Below are positions 22,391 through 34,441 of a stretch of 64,000 nt of DNA, piece by piece. Origin of the DNA: Nelumbo lutea (Eukaryota > Streptophyta > Magnoliopsida > Proteales > Nelumbonaceae); NCBI GenBank assembly GCA_022828595.1, contig JAKGHH010000007.1:61802727-61866726 (forward strand), written 5' to 3'. The position numbers and the translations under genes are program-made. How positions within the stretch are numbered: the stretch's first letter is position 1; each line of letters opens with the position of its first letter. A model generated the notes under the pieces. The model saw only the letters and a list, made by a program, of their open reading frames with translations. It was not told the origin of the DNA and ran no database searches.

Positions 22391-22820
22391 AAGAAAAATC
22401 AGACTTCATGATACTTCTTGTTTTCTAAGTATAGGACAGAAAATTAGATTGATCATTTATTAATTACATTATCTTATTTTAAATAATAATAGTTTTATTT
22501 ATTATTAGTCTATATCACAATGTCGTTTGATTAATATTAGTTTACTTGTTATTAGTCTATTGGATAATGCCCATTTTAATAATTTTATTAGCCTATTGGC
22601 CTTTCCTCCTCCCCATTTTATGGTGTGACAATATCGGAAACACATGTCTTGCTTTACATCCCATTCCATATTAGCAAGTACTAGAACTCGATTATCACTT
22701 TGTTACGGAACAAAGTTAAATGAAAAACACCTAGATGTTGAGTACATCCTTTCTCTAGTTGATCCAATTATTGACATCTTCACCAAGCCACTTTATTGTC
22801 TTAGATTCACTTGAGGGGGT

Positions 22821-22960
22821 TGTTAGACATTCGCACACATTACGTAAAATTAGTGGTTGTGATGGGTGTTAGACATTCCCACCAAATGGGAAAATAATCT
22901 TAATAGTTAATTGGGTAGATTTTAAATTTGTATACCAATTGATGGGTGGCTAAGTTACTA
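22821..22960 (+). repeat. Probable start of the C3 3' LTR
   Basis: A purine run CTTGAGGGGGT just after the RNase H tail leads into TGTTAGACATTCGCACACAT, the usual place of a copia 3' LTR start. No partner LTR was found on the left, so its length is unknown. Confidence 0.4.
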
Positions 22961-22980
22961 CACTAGGGGATGGGTTGCCC

Positions 22981-23360
22981 CTTGTTGTGTAGCTCAATTA
23001 ACTATTAAGATTCAATAAAAGAATCAGGTTAACACTCTAAATATAAAACTTAATGAAAGAGAATTGATTAAAGAAAAATGTAGTAGTTCAAATTACGTTT
23101 TGTGCCCTTCAGTTAGAGAGGGATCAATTTTAAAAAGTAGGAGTATTCTATTCAAGAATAGGATTCAATGAATGTTGATGAGAGTAAATACCTTAAATAT
23201 AAGACTTAATGAGAGGTATTTGAATGAGGAGAAAAGTGGCCGATCAAATTACATTTTTATTTTTGCAATCAGAAATAGACCAAATTCAAAAATTGGGGTA
23301 TTATATTCAAGCAAAAGTTTCATACTTGCATTCACACTTTGTAATAGTACTAGTAAGTGC
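22981..23360 (+). repeat. Imperfect direct repeats of an AT-rich motif
   Basis: TACCTTAAATATAAGACTTAATGAGAGG-type blocks occur twice here (near 23030 and 23190), again near 27236 and 27347, and diverged near 61738 and 61865. The family is unidentified and non-coding. Confidence 0.6.
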
Positions 23361-24715
23361 ACGCATTCTTTGCACGTGACAACTTTTGATGATGATGATG
23401 ATGATAATAAATAGTATGTTTCCAAAATTTTCTCAATTATTTTATATTTTTGTCTACAAAAATTATTCTCATTTGTAATACTTATTTTTGTTTAATATGA
23501 TGATACGTGACAATTGTTTATGATGATGAAAATAAATAATATGTTTCTAAAATTTTTGACAATTATTTTATATTTTTATGTCTACAAAAATTATTATCAT
23601 TTGTAACATTTTTTTTTGTTTAATTTGAAGAAATACAATATTCTAGATGTGCCCAAAGATTTTCTACCATTCTTTTGTATTTTCTACCATTTGTAACACT
23701 TCTTTTTTTATTTTTATTATTTAATTGTAACATCAAATTTTGACACATTTGACCCAAAATGTTGAATTGTCAACTCACAACCAAGCAAGAAAATAACACC
23801 ATTTTATAGTTAGTTTTAAATTTGTATTTTATTTCAATCATTAATAAAAATAATTAGTTTTTGTCACATCATTTTTATTTAATATGGTTAATTAATATAC
23901 TGCATAGTTCTTATATTTTTTTTGTGCGTTTATGTTTTTTAATTTGTACTATTTAATTGTGACATCACGGGTTGCCACATTTGACTTGAAAGGTTGAACG
24001 TGGAGCTACCAGCAAATAGGAAAATAATTTTATTTTTGAGTTAGTTTTAAATTTTATGTTTTAATTATTTCCATCATCAATACAAAGTAAAAAACAATTC
24101 TTGCTTATGATATCTATTTTCATATGATTAATATAAAATATTAGAAATAGTACCACATGTTTTGTACATAATTTATATATTTTTTATTCTTCTAAGTTTT
24201 TTAAATTTTATTATTAAATTATGACATCATAGGTTTATACATTTGACTTGAAAGACTAAATTGTTGAGGTATCACCAAATAGGAAAATTTTATTTTTGTG
24301 TTAGTTTCAAATTTTGTATTTTTATTATTTTCATCATTGATAAAAGGTTGAAAACAATTTTCGTTTCTTATATTTATTTGGGCAAATTTCTTAAAATGCC
24401 CTTATGGTTTAACTAATTGACTAACTCTACCCTTACTTTTTACATATTGTCTTAAAATACCCTTAAGTTTTCTAATAATTGACTAGCTTTATCCATACAT
24501 TAGCATTTATTAATGTTACGCCACAATCCCAACACATATGACACCACATGACCTGTAAAATTTTTTAAAACCCAATATTACCCATCATAGTTGAGTTGGT
24601 TAATGTGTACAACTTGTCGAGGGTATTGTGTAGGAAGAAGGGAAGATAGCGATGTAGCTCCTACTTTATTGGAGTTGTTTAGAACGGCTTAACTAAGAAC
24701 AGAGGCATTGTAGAT

Positions 24716-24946
24716 TCACAGGGAGATGGAAGAAGACGGATTTGAATTTATAAAGCTTTGTTTTTTATTTAATGCACTAGCTCTGTCTTGATACAATATC
24801 TTGATAAGGGTTGCTGAGACAAGTGGAGAGGTGGAGCAGCAAGCGCAGCAGCAACACTCATGGATCTGAAGATTGAACTTTGTCGCTTCAGCAGTGCCAA
24901 GATATACCGTAGTAAGGGTATCAGATTTGTTTGTGTAGTTTAACAG
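24716..24946 (-). pseudogene. Possible captured exon in the Mutator-like element
   Basis: An open frame reads VVNLLNYTNKSDTLTTVYLG and continues TAEATKFNLQIHE on the minus strand. Composition is unlike the AT-rich surroundings and looks protein-like. An in-frame TGA lies just upstream, so if real it must begin at a splice acceptor such as CTTTGAG. I do not recognise the protein. Confidence 0.3.
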
Positions 24947-25041
24947 GTTTACCACTTTGCCAACTCAAAGTGCAAGAGGTATTTCCACAACTAACTAAAG
25001 CGATAAGATATATAGTGTCTTGATTGCCTTTTGTACATTTT

Positions 25042-25735
25042 TAGTAAAAAATACAATAGGAAGAGATGGCAGTAACTTCATCCCAATAAGTATAAGACTA
25101 GCGGGTGGGCCCCTGCGTTGCAGGGGCTAATGATAAAGAACATGAAATAAAATTATGCAAAAAGGTAATAAAACAAAATTAAACTATGTAAAATGATATA
25201 ATATATATTTATGGGTTGTATTGGGTCGTGCTGGCAGGGTAGGCGACAGGTAACACGGCCTGCTTGATTATGTCGTGTCCAATATGAACTGATTTACACC
25301 TCTAGAGCTGTGGAAAGTATCTTATAAATTAAACAAATCAACTAAAAATAGATCATCCCATAATAATAATAATGATAATAATAATAATAATAATAATAAT
25401 TCCAATAGCTCTATTATAGCCCATTTTGAATTAAGGAACATTATCTTTTAAAAGCACATTAAACTAGTTAATTTTGTGTATTTTTTTATAGAATTTATTA
25501 ATTACTTTAAAGTTATTGGTTGTAACTATAAAATTATCTTTTAATTTTTAAGTAATTAATGTAATTTAAATTTATAATTAGATTAACTGAGTTAATGCAT
25601 TATTTAATTTATCATGTTCTGAGTTAATATAAATAAATTAAGATAACTAGTTAAATTATATTAAAGTAAAAAATACAATAGGAAGAGATGGCGGTGAACT
25701 TCATCCGAATAAGTATATATAAGATTACCTTCCAT
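25042..25735. repeat. ~60-bp direct repeats flanking a secondary insertion
   Basis: AGTAAAAAATACAATAGGAA...ATAAGTATA occurs at about 25042-25095 and 25660-25718. The intervening ~560 bp starts with GCGGGTGGGCCCCTGCGTTG, contains (TAA)n at 25361-25400, and is otherwise AT-rich. It looks like a later insertion or a local duplication. Confidence 0.6.
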
Positions 25736-25861
25736 AAGGGGATCATTCAAGGCAAAGCCAGTTAGTTGGAAAGTAACCTCATCCCACTTCCCGCTAGAAG
25801 TTGTCTCTCTCTGAATTTCATTATTCCCGTCGAGTTCCACTTTTTGGGATGACAATGGCAA
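25727..25861 (-). pseudogene. Possible captured first exon in the Mutator-like element
   Basis: ATG at 25861 opens a frame including RETTSSGKWDEVTFQLTGFA and NDPLMEG. It runs into CTTATGGAAG|GTAATC, a good plant donor site near 25727. With the 24716-24946 frame it could be two exons of a host gene carried by the element. No family recognised. The putative intron contains the 25100-25660 insertion. Confidence 0.35.
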
Positions 25862-27189
25862 AAGAATGATTTCGTTATGGGGTTTTATCCAAATATGGCC
25901 TGATTTTGCTATTGCCCTCTCTCTCTCTCTCTCTCTTGTTTTGATGATACACCATGGTCTGTGGACTTATTTTCCACATCAAACATCTGAACATGGTGGA
26001 TCTAGACGAGGCCTCCACAAAAATCCCAGTGCCATCCTGAGTGCTGCACGTCGTGGGCGCCAATAAGAAAGTAATCTCAATGCCATCTCAAGCACCACAC
26101 ATTCATTTCTAAGATTCTAATGTGTGAATTTGAGTAAATGACTTTCCTTCTTCTTCTCCTTCAATTTTTTTGCATGTAAATCTTTCCTTCTTCTTCTCCA
26201 CCAATGACAGTTTTACTATTGGTACAAATTCCCTCCTCTCTCGACTTATCTCTTTCTCCCCCAATTTGTCCTATTTCATTTTGAAAATTTGAATGAGAAT
26301 AAGGGGTAAAGTAGTCCTTTTCCTCTTTTCCACTAATGGTGTTAATGGCAAGGAGCTTTTAGACAATTGTCAAAAAGCTTAGGGGTACTATAAGACAATA
26401 TGTAAACAAAATGGGTAGAGCTAATCAATTACCTAAACCATAAGGGGTAATTTACAAAAAATTTCCCTAACTATTTTCATATGATTAATTTAAAATATTA
26501 GAGATGTGTCCAGATGATTTCTACAAAGTTTCTCCTTTTTCATATTTTTTTTTTTGCATTTTTAAGTTTAAGTTATTTAATTATGAGATAAAGGGTTTAC
26601 ACATAACCCAAAAGGTTAAATTGTTGACCCATCACCAGGAAGTTAATTTCATTTTTGGTCCGGTTTTAAATCTTATATTTTGTTCCAACATCAACAAAAA
26701 CAACTGTTATTTATCACACTTATTTTTATTTGATATGATTAATCTAAAATATTAGATAAGTGGTTATGTGCTTTCTTTCACAATTTTCTAGATTATTTCA
26801 TAATGTTTTTTTTTTTATCTTTTCTAATTTTTATTTAATTATGACATCAAGGTTCACACTTATGACTCAAATTTATATTTCATTGTAGCATCAACAAGAA
26901 TATTAAAGGTGATTTATCATGCTTATTTCTCTTTAATATGATTAATATAAAACATTAAAGATATGCCCAATTTTTCTATATTTTTTAATTTTTGTATTTG
27001 TTTCTATTTTAAAAGTTTTCTTATTACACTATGACATCATGGGTTGACCGATTTGACCTAGATGATTGAATTGCTTACTTGCCACAAGGATGGAAAAACA
27101 GTTCCATTTTTGGGTCAGTTTTAGAAAACATGTATTTTATATCGTTATATGAAAGTATTGGATATAGGTTTAGTTAATAGAATTTATTG

Positions 27190-27480
27190 GTGAAAAAAAT
27201 TAGCTTAAAAATGGACTAGAGGAGAGAATGAGTTAATATCCTAAATATAAGACTTAGTGAGAGGGAATTGAATGAGGAGAAATGTAATGCTTAAAATACA
27301 TTTTGTTCTCTCACATTAAAGAGGGATCAAATTCAAAAATAAGGGTATTCTTGTCAAGAGAGGGATTTGAATGAGAAGAAAGTAGGTATTCAAATTATAT
27401 TTTTTTGTGCTTATAATAGAGAAGAATGAAATTCAATAATTGGGGTATTTTAGTCAAATGAAACTTCCATGCTCCCATTT
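27190..27480 (+). repeat. Second occurrence of the AT-rich direct-repeat motif
   Basis: Blocks CCTAAATATAAGACTTAGTGAGAGG and GAGGGATCAAATTCAAAAATAAGGGTATT match 22981-23360. The tandem array is thus bracketed by related sequence on both sides. Confidence 0.6.
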
Positions 27481-27768
27481 ACATTTTTAAAACATTTAAT
27501 GCAATGGTTGAATTACATTTTACCATAATATTTTGTCCTATTTTGCAACCCATTCCTAGTTTTCATAGTATGATGGTAGTAATTAGTTTAGATAAGGCCG
27601 ACCCACACTTATCTACATGGAATACTGACGTGTTAAACCTTGATTGGTTCCATAGCCCATTCTATTTCAGAAATATCTGTTAACTTGGCGGGGGTTAGAG
27701 TTTACCATTGTTGTGTTCGGTATCAAATCAAGCACAACATTAGAGTGAGTCCGGATTTTTTATTCATT

Positions 27769-28002
27769 GGAGCACACCTCACACGAACCTCACAGCACTT
27801 GCAACTTTTCATTGGAAATATATCCCGTACTTGTATATTATCATTCATAAAGAGATATTCCTAATGCATGAATGTAATATTCTATGAGATTTGTGTGAGG
27901 CACTCCGTAAGGAGTATATTATCATTCATGAGGAGATATTCCTAATGCATGAATGTAATATTCTATGAGATTTGTGTGAGGCACTCTCTAAGGAGTATAT
28001 CC
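27769..28002. mobile_element. MITE-like element with 81-bp partial tandem duplication
   Basis: GGAGCACACCTCACACGAA at 27769 faces TTTGTGTGAGGCACTCC near 27890-27906 as an imperfect inverted end pair. The inner half from TCATTCAT (27841) through GGAGTATAT is repeated from 27922 with an 81-bp period. The core ATTATCATTCAT..GAGATATTCC resembles the core of the MITE at 44037-44162. Confidence 0.45.
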
Positions 28003-28128
28003 AAATTCCATTAAAGTGCAAGTTGAAAACTCTCCACTGCCATGGGCTTGGACTGTACCAAAATTTAATAAGTGCTTCACCTACCCTAATCCCACACATG
28101 GTCCCAATAACGTCCTAATCATTCATTT

Positions 28129-28196
28129 TAGCCGTAGATAGGGAACATCTCTACATAAATATAAATGATAAGGAATATGTTCCCAATGTACGGCTA
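28129..28196. repeat. Short palindromic element
   Basis: TAGCCGTAGATAGGGAACAT and ATGTTCCCAATGTACGGCTA are inverted copies with a few mismatches around a 28-bp loop. It is probably a tiny MITE or hairpin remnant. Confidence 0.5.
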
Positions 28197-28886
28197 CAAT
28201 GACTTATTTGAACAGCATTGGGAGTGTTTTGTCTGTATCAGATCCCTCTCCCCTAATTTAAGAGGCACCCTCTTGAGTTCATTTACATCTTGTAATTACT
28301 GCACAAATGCCCCACTACACATCCCAATTGTATATTGACACATCTCCAAAATGTGATAAATTAAAATAGTAAAAGATTATGTGTGAATATACAAGTAAAC
28401 GGCTGATGTGGAAATAGTTGGCCTGAGTCTATGAACTGTTTCGATCTACTGATATTGCGTTGGATTTGGATTGAATTCGATCACATTTCACATGAAATTT
28501 CAAAACCAAATCTCATCCGAAATCCGAATATGGTTATTAAATTGCTCTAGATTCCAGGATCCGATTCCAAAATATTCGGATTGGGTATCAGATTTTCAAA
28601 GTCGATTTACAGACCTGTCCAGGTAACAAAACAGCATATACTAGGCATGAAGTAGGGGTGTAAATCAGTCAAGTTGAATCGACTATGAAGCTGTTCAAGT
28701 TCGAGCTCGACTAGAAAACATAAAATTTGAAGCTCGACTAAAAAAGATAAACCTTGAAACTCGACTATAAGGCCTTGGTTAATTTTCAGGAAATGAGGGA
28801 GGGTAAGTTGATAAATCGCACAGATAAAAAGAAATAAATCTATATTTGCTTTCTAGTATTAATGGATCCTAAAAGAAAGAATGATT

Positions 28887-29590
28887 TCCGAGTGGCTCAT
28901 TTATATGGGGATGTAATACTGACTATGTCAATGCTACCTCAAATATATGTATTATTAACATTACGTGTAAGTTTGTAATAATTATTTTTTAATCTTATTT
29001 TGATTTAAAATAACTTTTGACTTTAATCTTTAAGGTCAGTTTGGAAAGAATACAAATGCAAATATATGCAGTGCAAATACATAGAAAAATAATACAAAAT
29101 ACAAAGTTTTATATTCTATAAACTTGTATTTGTACTCCTCCACTTTACTTTATATTCAAATTAGTTTAAGACCATGTGCTATGCATCTGTACAAATAAAT
29201 ATTAATAATATATAAGTAATTAATCTATTTTTTCTATTACCTAATTTACCTATTTGTGTTGAGCTAGTATAGTTCGGTTAATTAGTGCTTCTTTCAATTA
29301 CCCCGGGCCGACTTTTTTTTCTTTCCTTTCCATTCCTTGATATTAGACTAAGCAGATTGATAGGCATATATATTGTAACGATATTTGAAAATATGCTTGG
29401 TATTAAACATCTGATTTAATAAGTTGAGTTTATAAATAGAGTTATTGTAATTGGAGTTAACAAAGAGAATTGATTTGAGGAAATAAATATTGATTTAGTG
29501 AATTCTGGTTCTTACTACAACTTTTCTTGTTCTTTTTTTTTTTTTCTCCCCTCTCCTTTTTTCCTTCTTTCTAAGTGATCTACTAGTAGG
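28887..29590. repeat. Duplicated segment, copy 1
   Basis: From TCCGAGTGGCTCATTTATAT to AAGTGATCTA this matches 34327-34441 plus 42333-42371 plus 43073-43650, interrupted there by a copia element and a 700-bp insertion. Both copies contain the same MITE and the block CAATTACCCCGGG(C/T)CGACTTT. Non-coding. Confidence 0.85.
29034..29141. mobile_element. Tourist-like MITE (decayed copy)
   Basis: Same element as 43075-43194. The right inverted end is eroded here (ATTTGTACTCCTCC, then diverges). Confidence 0.6.
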
Positions 29591-29599
29591 GACCCATGC

Positions 29600-32500
29600 A
29601 GTGCACGGGAAAATTAAAAGATTTAATAATTTTATTTTTCATTCAATGTTGATTTATAAAAAATAATTATTGTTAATTGAATATGAACAAATATTTTTTA
29701 ATAAATTTAGTTTTATTAATAATTTGTAGTAATTTTAATCATTTTTATTATTTTTAAATGAAAATTTGATTAATTTTAAAATAAATAAAAATTATTATAA
29801 AAGCTAACAGTTTTATTAATTCCACTAATAATTACCAATTATATAGGAATCAAAATAGGGTGGGTTCAAGGCAGGGCACCCCATCCCTTTCCCTGCCCCA
29901 TTGTTAAGACACTTTACCCCATCCCTGCCCTGTCCCTAGTGTCAAATGGGTTCAGAGCAAGGTAACCACTCCTCAATGTCAGGCGAGTTCAGGGGCAAGG
30001 CACCCCACTCTTCATCAAGGATGGAGAATCGTCGAATCTCCCTGCCCTGTCCTTAGTATTGGGTAGGTTCAAGTAGATGTGTAAATTGGGTTGTGTTGGG
30101 TCGGCACAACATGACCCGCATGTGGCCCGCACAAAGTGTGAGCTCGCACGACCCCGTGCCATGCCGTGGGTCGAGCTGGTCAATGGGCCAGGCCATGCCG
30201 CACACCAAGTCAAGCTCAAGGCAAAGCACCCACTCCCCGTCCAAGGTTTTTAAAATTGGACCGAATAGGGAACCATTCTGGGGTTGAATGGTCTGTCTAT
30301 CAAACGAATGACCCGCTCTGACAAAAGAAATTAGAAAAACAAAAAAGGCAAAAAATTATTGTCCCGGTTAACGGTTCGACTGCCCAAGTCAACGTTTTGC
30401 TAACCAAATAAAAAATTTTTGGACAAAAAGCGGTTTTGAGGTGAAATGGTGTCCGATTCTCAATTTTTTGGTCTAACCATCTAGTTTGATCATGATTTGA
30501 AAACATTGTCCCCATCAACCCAATATTCAATTTGATGATAGAAATGATCAAAAGGATATATTGAGTTTCAACCACATGGTAAATTTCTAAAAGCACACTA
30601 AATTGTCTTTAATATTAAAAAATGTAATTTTATGAAAATTTTGAAAATTTTATTATACTTGTGTAATTTTGAAAATTTATTCAAATTTATTTAAATTTTT
30701 ATTAAATAATTTCTTTTCTTTTAAGTGGTTTACTTATAGAATTATTATAATTTATCTAAAAAGTTTGGCTAATTATTTGTTCAAATTATAGTTTTCCATT
30801 TCCCATAGTCATTATTGCAATGAAAATTACATGATTTTTCAATGGTTTTCCAAAATCTATCAAATTTAATAAATTTTCCTAAAATTTCCAAATTATTCTA
30901 ATAATTTTCAATAATTATTTAATGCATTTTAAATAAACTTTCAAATACTTATATCTTTTAATTTAAAAAATGTTATTTTATGAAAATGTAGTTTTATGAA
31001 AATGTTTAAAAAAATTATTACCTTTGTGTGACTATGAGGATTTATTGAATTTTTTTTAAATTGTTATTAAATATTTTATTTGGTAGTTTACTAACAAAAT
31101 TACACTAATTTATCTTTTATTTTTTAATATAAATTAATTAATATTTTCATTTTCTAACATTATAATATCTTGTTCCCGCATTTGTATTTGGTTATTAATT
31201 ATTATAATAACAATAACTAAAGTTTATACTTTTTGATAATTGTCAAATATAATTCTCAATTTTATAAAAATTAGTTAAAGAGTTTTCAATTTCTATAAAA
31301 TGTTGTTAATGAGTTAATTAATTACAATATTTATTAATTTTTTGTAATTTACTAACCGTACTAATAAGAATATCTAATTTTTGGTAATTTACTAATCGTA
31401 TTTATTAACTTCTAGTAATAACACTATTTAATAGTATTCATTAAATATGGGTGGGATTAAATATTAATCGTATTTAACTATTTAGTAATTAATATGAATA
31501 TTTTAAATGAGGGAGAGAGGATATAGATTGGGGGGATGCATTAGAATTCATTAGGGAGTGGGGCAACATGATACTTTCCTATTGGTTTAAATGAGATACC
31601 TTAGTAGAGAGATTATAGGAATATTTTTTGGTAGTTGGGTGACATGGCTTAATGGAGTGGTGGAAAGGGGAGAGGAGAGAAGGTCAAAGAGAATGTAGGG
31701 GTGGGGATAATGGAGCAAGGAGAGGCATGGGCAAAAGTTAAACAAAAGAAATACATAAGGGTATATAATTGCTTTATATTTGAAATTTTTTAATAAACAA
31801 TCCGATCAAACTCAACTCGAGTTGGTCGGTTTTTTAATATTTCAGATCAGCTTTGATTTAATAAGTATATATTAATATTTTACATTTTAAATTTAATTTT
31901 TTAATACAGGAAAGTAGGAAAATTCTCATTTTGTTAGTCTAATATATTTTATATCATAGATTTAATTTTTGTAATTTATTTTTTAATAATATCATTGTGA
32001 TTTGTGAAATTTAAAGTTAACTTTTTAAATTTAAATTTTTTGAATAAACAAACTAAACCAAAAATAGACCCAAATCGATACAACTTGAATTGGTGGGTTT
32101 TTGCTAATGGTCAATCGGTTTTGAGTGACAAACTACAGACTTGACCAGATCGATTTAGTTGATGAAACAACCTATAACTGAACTAAACCAATCAATGAAC
32201 ACTTCTAATTTCAACTAAATTGAAGTCTAATATCTAATAAATAACAATAGTTTAATCTCCAATAAGTGTAGAAAATTTATAGCAAACATACACAATGATT
32301 GAAAATAAGTTTATAATGAAAATGTAATAGATATATAATAAAAATACAACGATTACAAAAATATAATAAATACTGGAAATATACTAAATTAGTCAATAAA
32401 TAGTGTTATGTTAAATAATAGTTTAATCTCTAATAAGCATTATTATATAAATTATAAAAAATATATAATTACTAAAAATAAATTTATAACAAAAATACAA

Positions 32501-33600
32501 TAAATATGAGAAATTAATTTTCAAAAGTTAAATAATAGTTGTTTAATCTCCAATAATTAATGACAATTTTCTATTTAATAACAAAAATAAAAATACATTT
32601 ATAAATAATTATTGAAAGCATATTTATAAAAAAGAATAAATAATTATTGGAAATAAAATAAATATAAATTAGAGTAAATATAAATATATAATGAATATAC
32701 ACTTATTATAAAATTATTAATAATAAATATAATTTTTTATAGTTATTTTCTATAATTATTAATTGATATAAGTGAAATTAGTTATTTACAATATTATTTA
32801 CTTATTTAAATAATACTGTTATTTAAATTCTTAAAATATTAATTGTTTATTGAATTTAATAATCCATAAAATTATAATTGTACTATTATTGCATAATTTG
32901 TTATTAATTTTGTACTTTTAAGAATTGTTATTATTATTAATATGAATATGAATATGTATATTAAGATATTATTAATATGAATATTCTGAATTATATTATA
33001 ATTATTTTTTTTACTTTTAAGAATTGTTTTTAATTTATTACATAATTTCATTATTTTAACTATTTAAAATTTTGTCATGTTAAATATTTTGTTATTTAAA
33101 TATTTAAAATTTTTCATTATTTGAATTTTATTTATTTTAATGTTACTACATAATATTAATTATTTTATTATATTATTTAGATATCTTTAATTTTTTTTAT
33201 TTAAGATTTTAAATTATTGAAATATTTAAATAATTTTTTATTTTTTAATGTTAAATTTCTATTATTTGAATAACATTTATATTATTACTACATAATTTCA
33301 TGATGAATTTTGTAAAGATATTGGGTTATTAGTAATATGAATATTATTAAATCTATTAACTTTTTGTGGTTTGAATGAATATTTTTAATTTAGTATATAA
33401 TTTTGTTATAACATTTAAATAGTTCTGAACTTTTTAATTGAATCTTTATTTAGATAAATATAGATAAAAAGCGTGGAGAGGATAAATAGGAATCAGAGAT
33501 AGTTTAGGATAGAATCTCTCTACTAAATTAAAGATAATTTAAGAGATAAATAGGAGTTAGAGATAAATAGGAATTAGAGACAATTTAGGGGTTTAATTCC
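29600..33600. other. AT-rich DNA without recognisable genes
   Basis: Mostly long A/T runs. Exceptions are 29870-30240, a patch of CCCTGCCCC/GGGTTCAAGGCA-type repeated phrases with a GC-rich centre near 30090-30200, and a GA-rich patch near 31500-31740. Open frames on both strands near 30000-30290 overlap each other and have no domain. No RNA gene seen. Confidence 0.6.
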
Positions 33601-33605
33601 CATTG

Positions 33606-34326
33606 AACCCCTCCACACCCGTCGGAACTGCCTCCGGATGATTCTGCCATTTTTGAGAAACGTTCTTGGAGGGGGCACAGGGGTAGGCAGGCGGTGGAAC
33701 CACCCTTACATGGTGGAGAAAAGGGCTTCTAGGTGTCCCTAGAGGAGGCAGAGATGCCTTGGGCCAACAGGGAAGGCTGACGGTGGGAAACGATACTTTT
33801 TCAAAACCACATTTTCCCATTGTCGGCCCAGGCTATCAAGCCAATGGGCAATCGGAAAGTGTCAGGATTCTCGGTGGATGAGTGGTAGTAGGATGGAGTG
33901 GGTTTGGGGGCCATCAAACCCCTCGGCACCTACTGGAGCGGCCTTCGAGTGATTCTACCATTTTGGAGAATTGGTCCCGGGGGGGGGGGTGTGGGTAAAC
34001 AGGCAGTGGTACCACCTCCACAGGGTAGGGAGAGGTCTCCTTGACATTCTCAAAGGAGACAGAGATGCCCTGGGCCAATGGGTTAGGCCAACAGTGGGAA
34101 ACGATGCTTTTGTAGAACCATTGTTTCCCATCGTCGGCCCGGTCTATTGGGCCAATGGGCGATCAAAAGGTGTCCGGTGAGTAGTAGTAGGAGGGAGTGG
34201 GTTTGTGAACCCCTCCTTACCCGCCGGAGTGGCCTCCAAGTGGTTCTACCATTTTCGAGAAGTAGTCTCAGAGGGGGTGCGAGGGTAGATAGGCGGTGAA
34301 ACCACCTCCACGGGGTGGGGTGAGGT
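33606..34326. repeat. GC-rich ~300-bp tandem repeat, 2.4 units
   Basis: AACCCCTC...ACC begins at 33606, 33917 and 34208. Each is followed by a GGAGTGGCCTCCGAGTGATT-like segment, CTACCATTTT.GAGAA, a G-run, GGCGGTG.AACCACC and, in the first two, TGGGAAACGATGCTTTT with CCCATNGTCGGCCC. Periods are 311 and 291 bp. The third unit stops abruptly at GAGGTC near 34326, exactly where the duplicated segment copy 2 begins. Composition contrasts sharply with the AT-rich flank. Open frames here are by-products. Confidence 0.85.
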
Positions 34327-34441
34327 CTCCGAGTAGCTCATTTATATGGGGATGTAATACCGACTATGTCAATGATACCTCAAATATTTGTACTAGTAAC
34401 ACTAGGTGTAATTTTGTAATAATCATTTTTTAATCTTATCT
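34327..34441. repeat. Duplicated segment, copy 2, left piece
   Basis: TCCGAGTAGCTCATTTATAT onward matches 28887-29003. It is interrupted by the copia element and resumes at 42333. Confidence 0.85.

Larger units (their letters stand above)
19440..22815 (+). pseudogene. Degenerate copia polyprotein, family C3
   Basis: Copia blocks appear in the canonical order. Protease: 19467-19800, WYPNMGTTHHLTS, with the catalytic Asp-Ser-Gly replaced by Asn-Met-Gly. Pre-integrase and integrase remnants: about 19800-20450. A Ser/Thr/Pro-rich linker with a tandem duplication: 20855-21315. RT: about 21330-21916, including LHRSIYGLKQAPSAWFQWLQ. RNase H tail: about 22683-22815, LVDPIIDIFTKPL. RT's YxDD block and most of RNase H are missing between 21917 and 22680, where other sequence intervenes. 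Numerous stops and the altered protease site make it inactive. Confidence 0.8.
24380..26467. mobile_element. Mutator-like element with ~105-bp inverted ends
   Basis: The left end GGGCAAATTTCTTAAAATGC and the right end, reversed, GGGAAATTTTTTGTAAATTA open inverted repeats. They stay alignable for about 105 bp, sharing CCTTATGGTTTA, TACATATTGTCTTA and CCCNTAAG. Flanking 9-mers TATTTATTT (24371-24379) and TAACTATTT (26468-26476) agree at 7 of 9 positions, matching the 9-bp duplication of Mutator elements. Removing element plus one 9-mer restores a tandem-array unit. No MULE transposase is visible, so it is non-autonomous. It contains possible captured exons on the minus strand and a secondary insertion at about 25100-25660. 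Confidence 0.7.
23450..27150 (+). repeat. Decayed ~250-bp tandem array, split by a Mutator-like element
   Basis: The landmark GACATCA..GGGTT..ACACATTTGAC recurs near 23730, 23962, 24223, 26586, 26844 and 27031, each following TATGATTAATATAAAATATTAG-like sequence. Spacing is about 230-265 bp once the 2.1-kb insertion at 24380-26467 is removed; the last unit is shorter. Units are heavily diverged. No coding content. Confidence 0.7.

Noticed and set aside
33593..34180. Frames of 69-75 codons in GC-rich DNA
   Set aside because: They are produced by the ~300-bp tandem repeat and differ between units.
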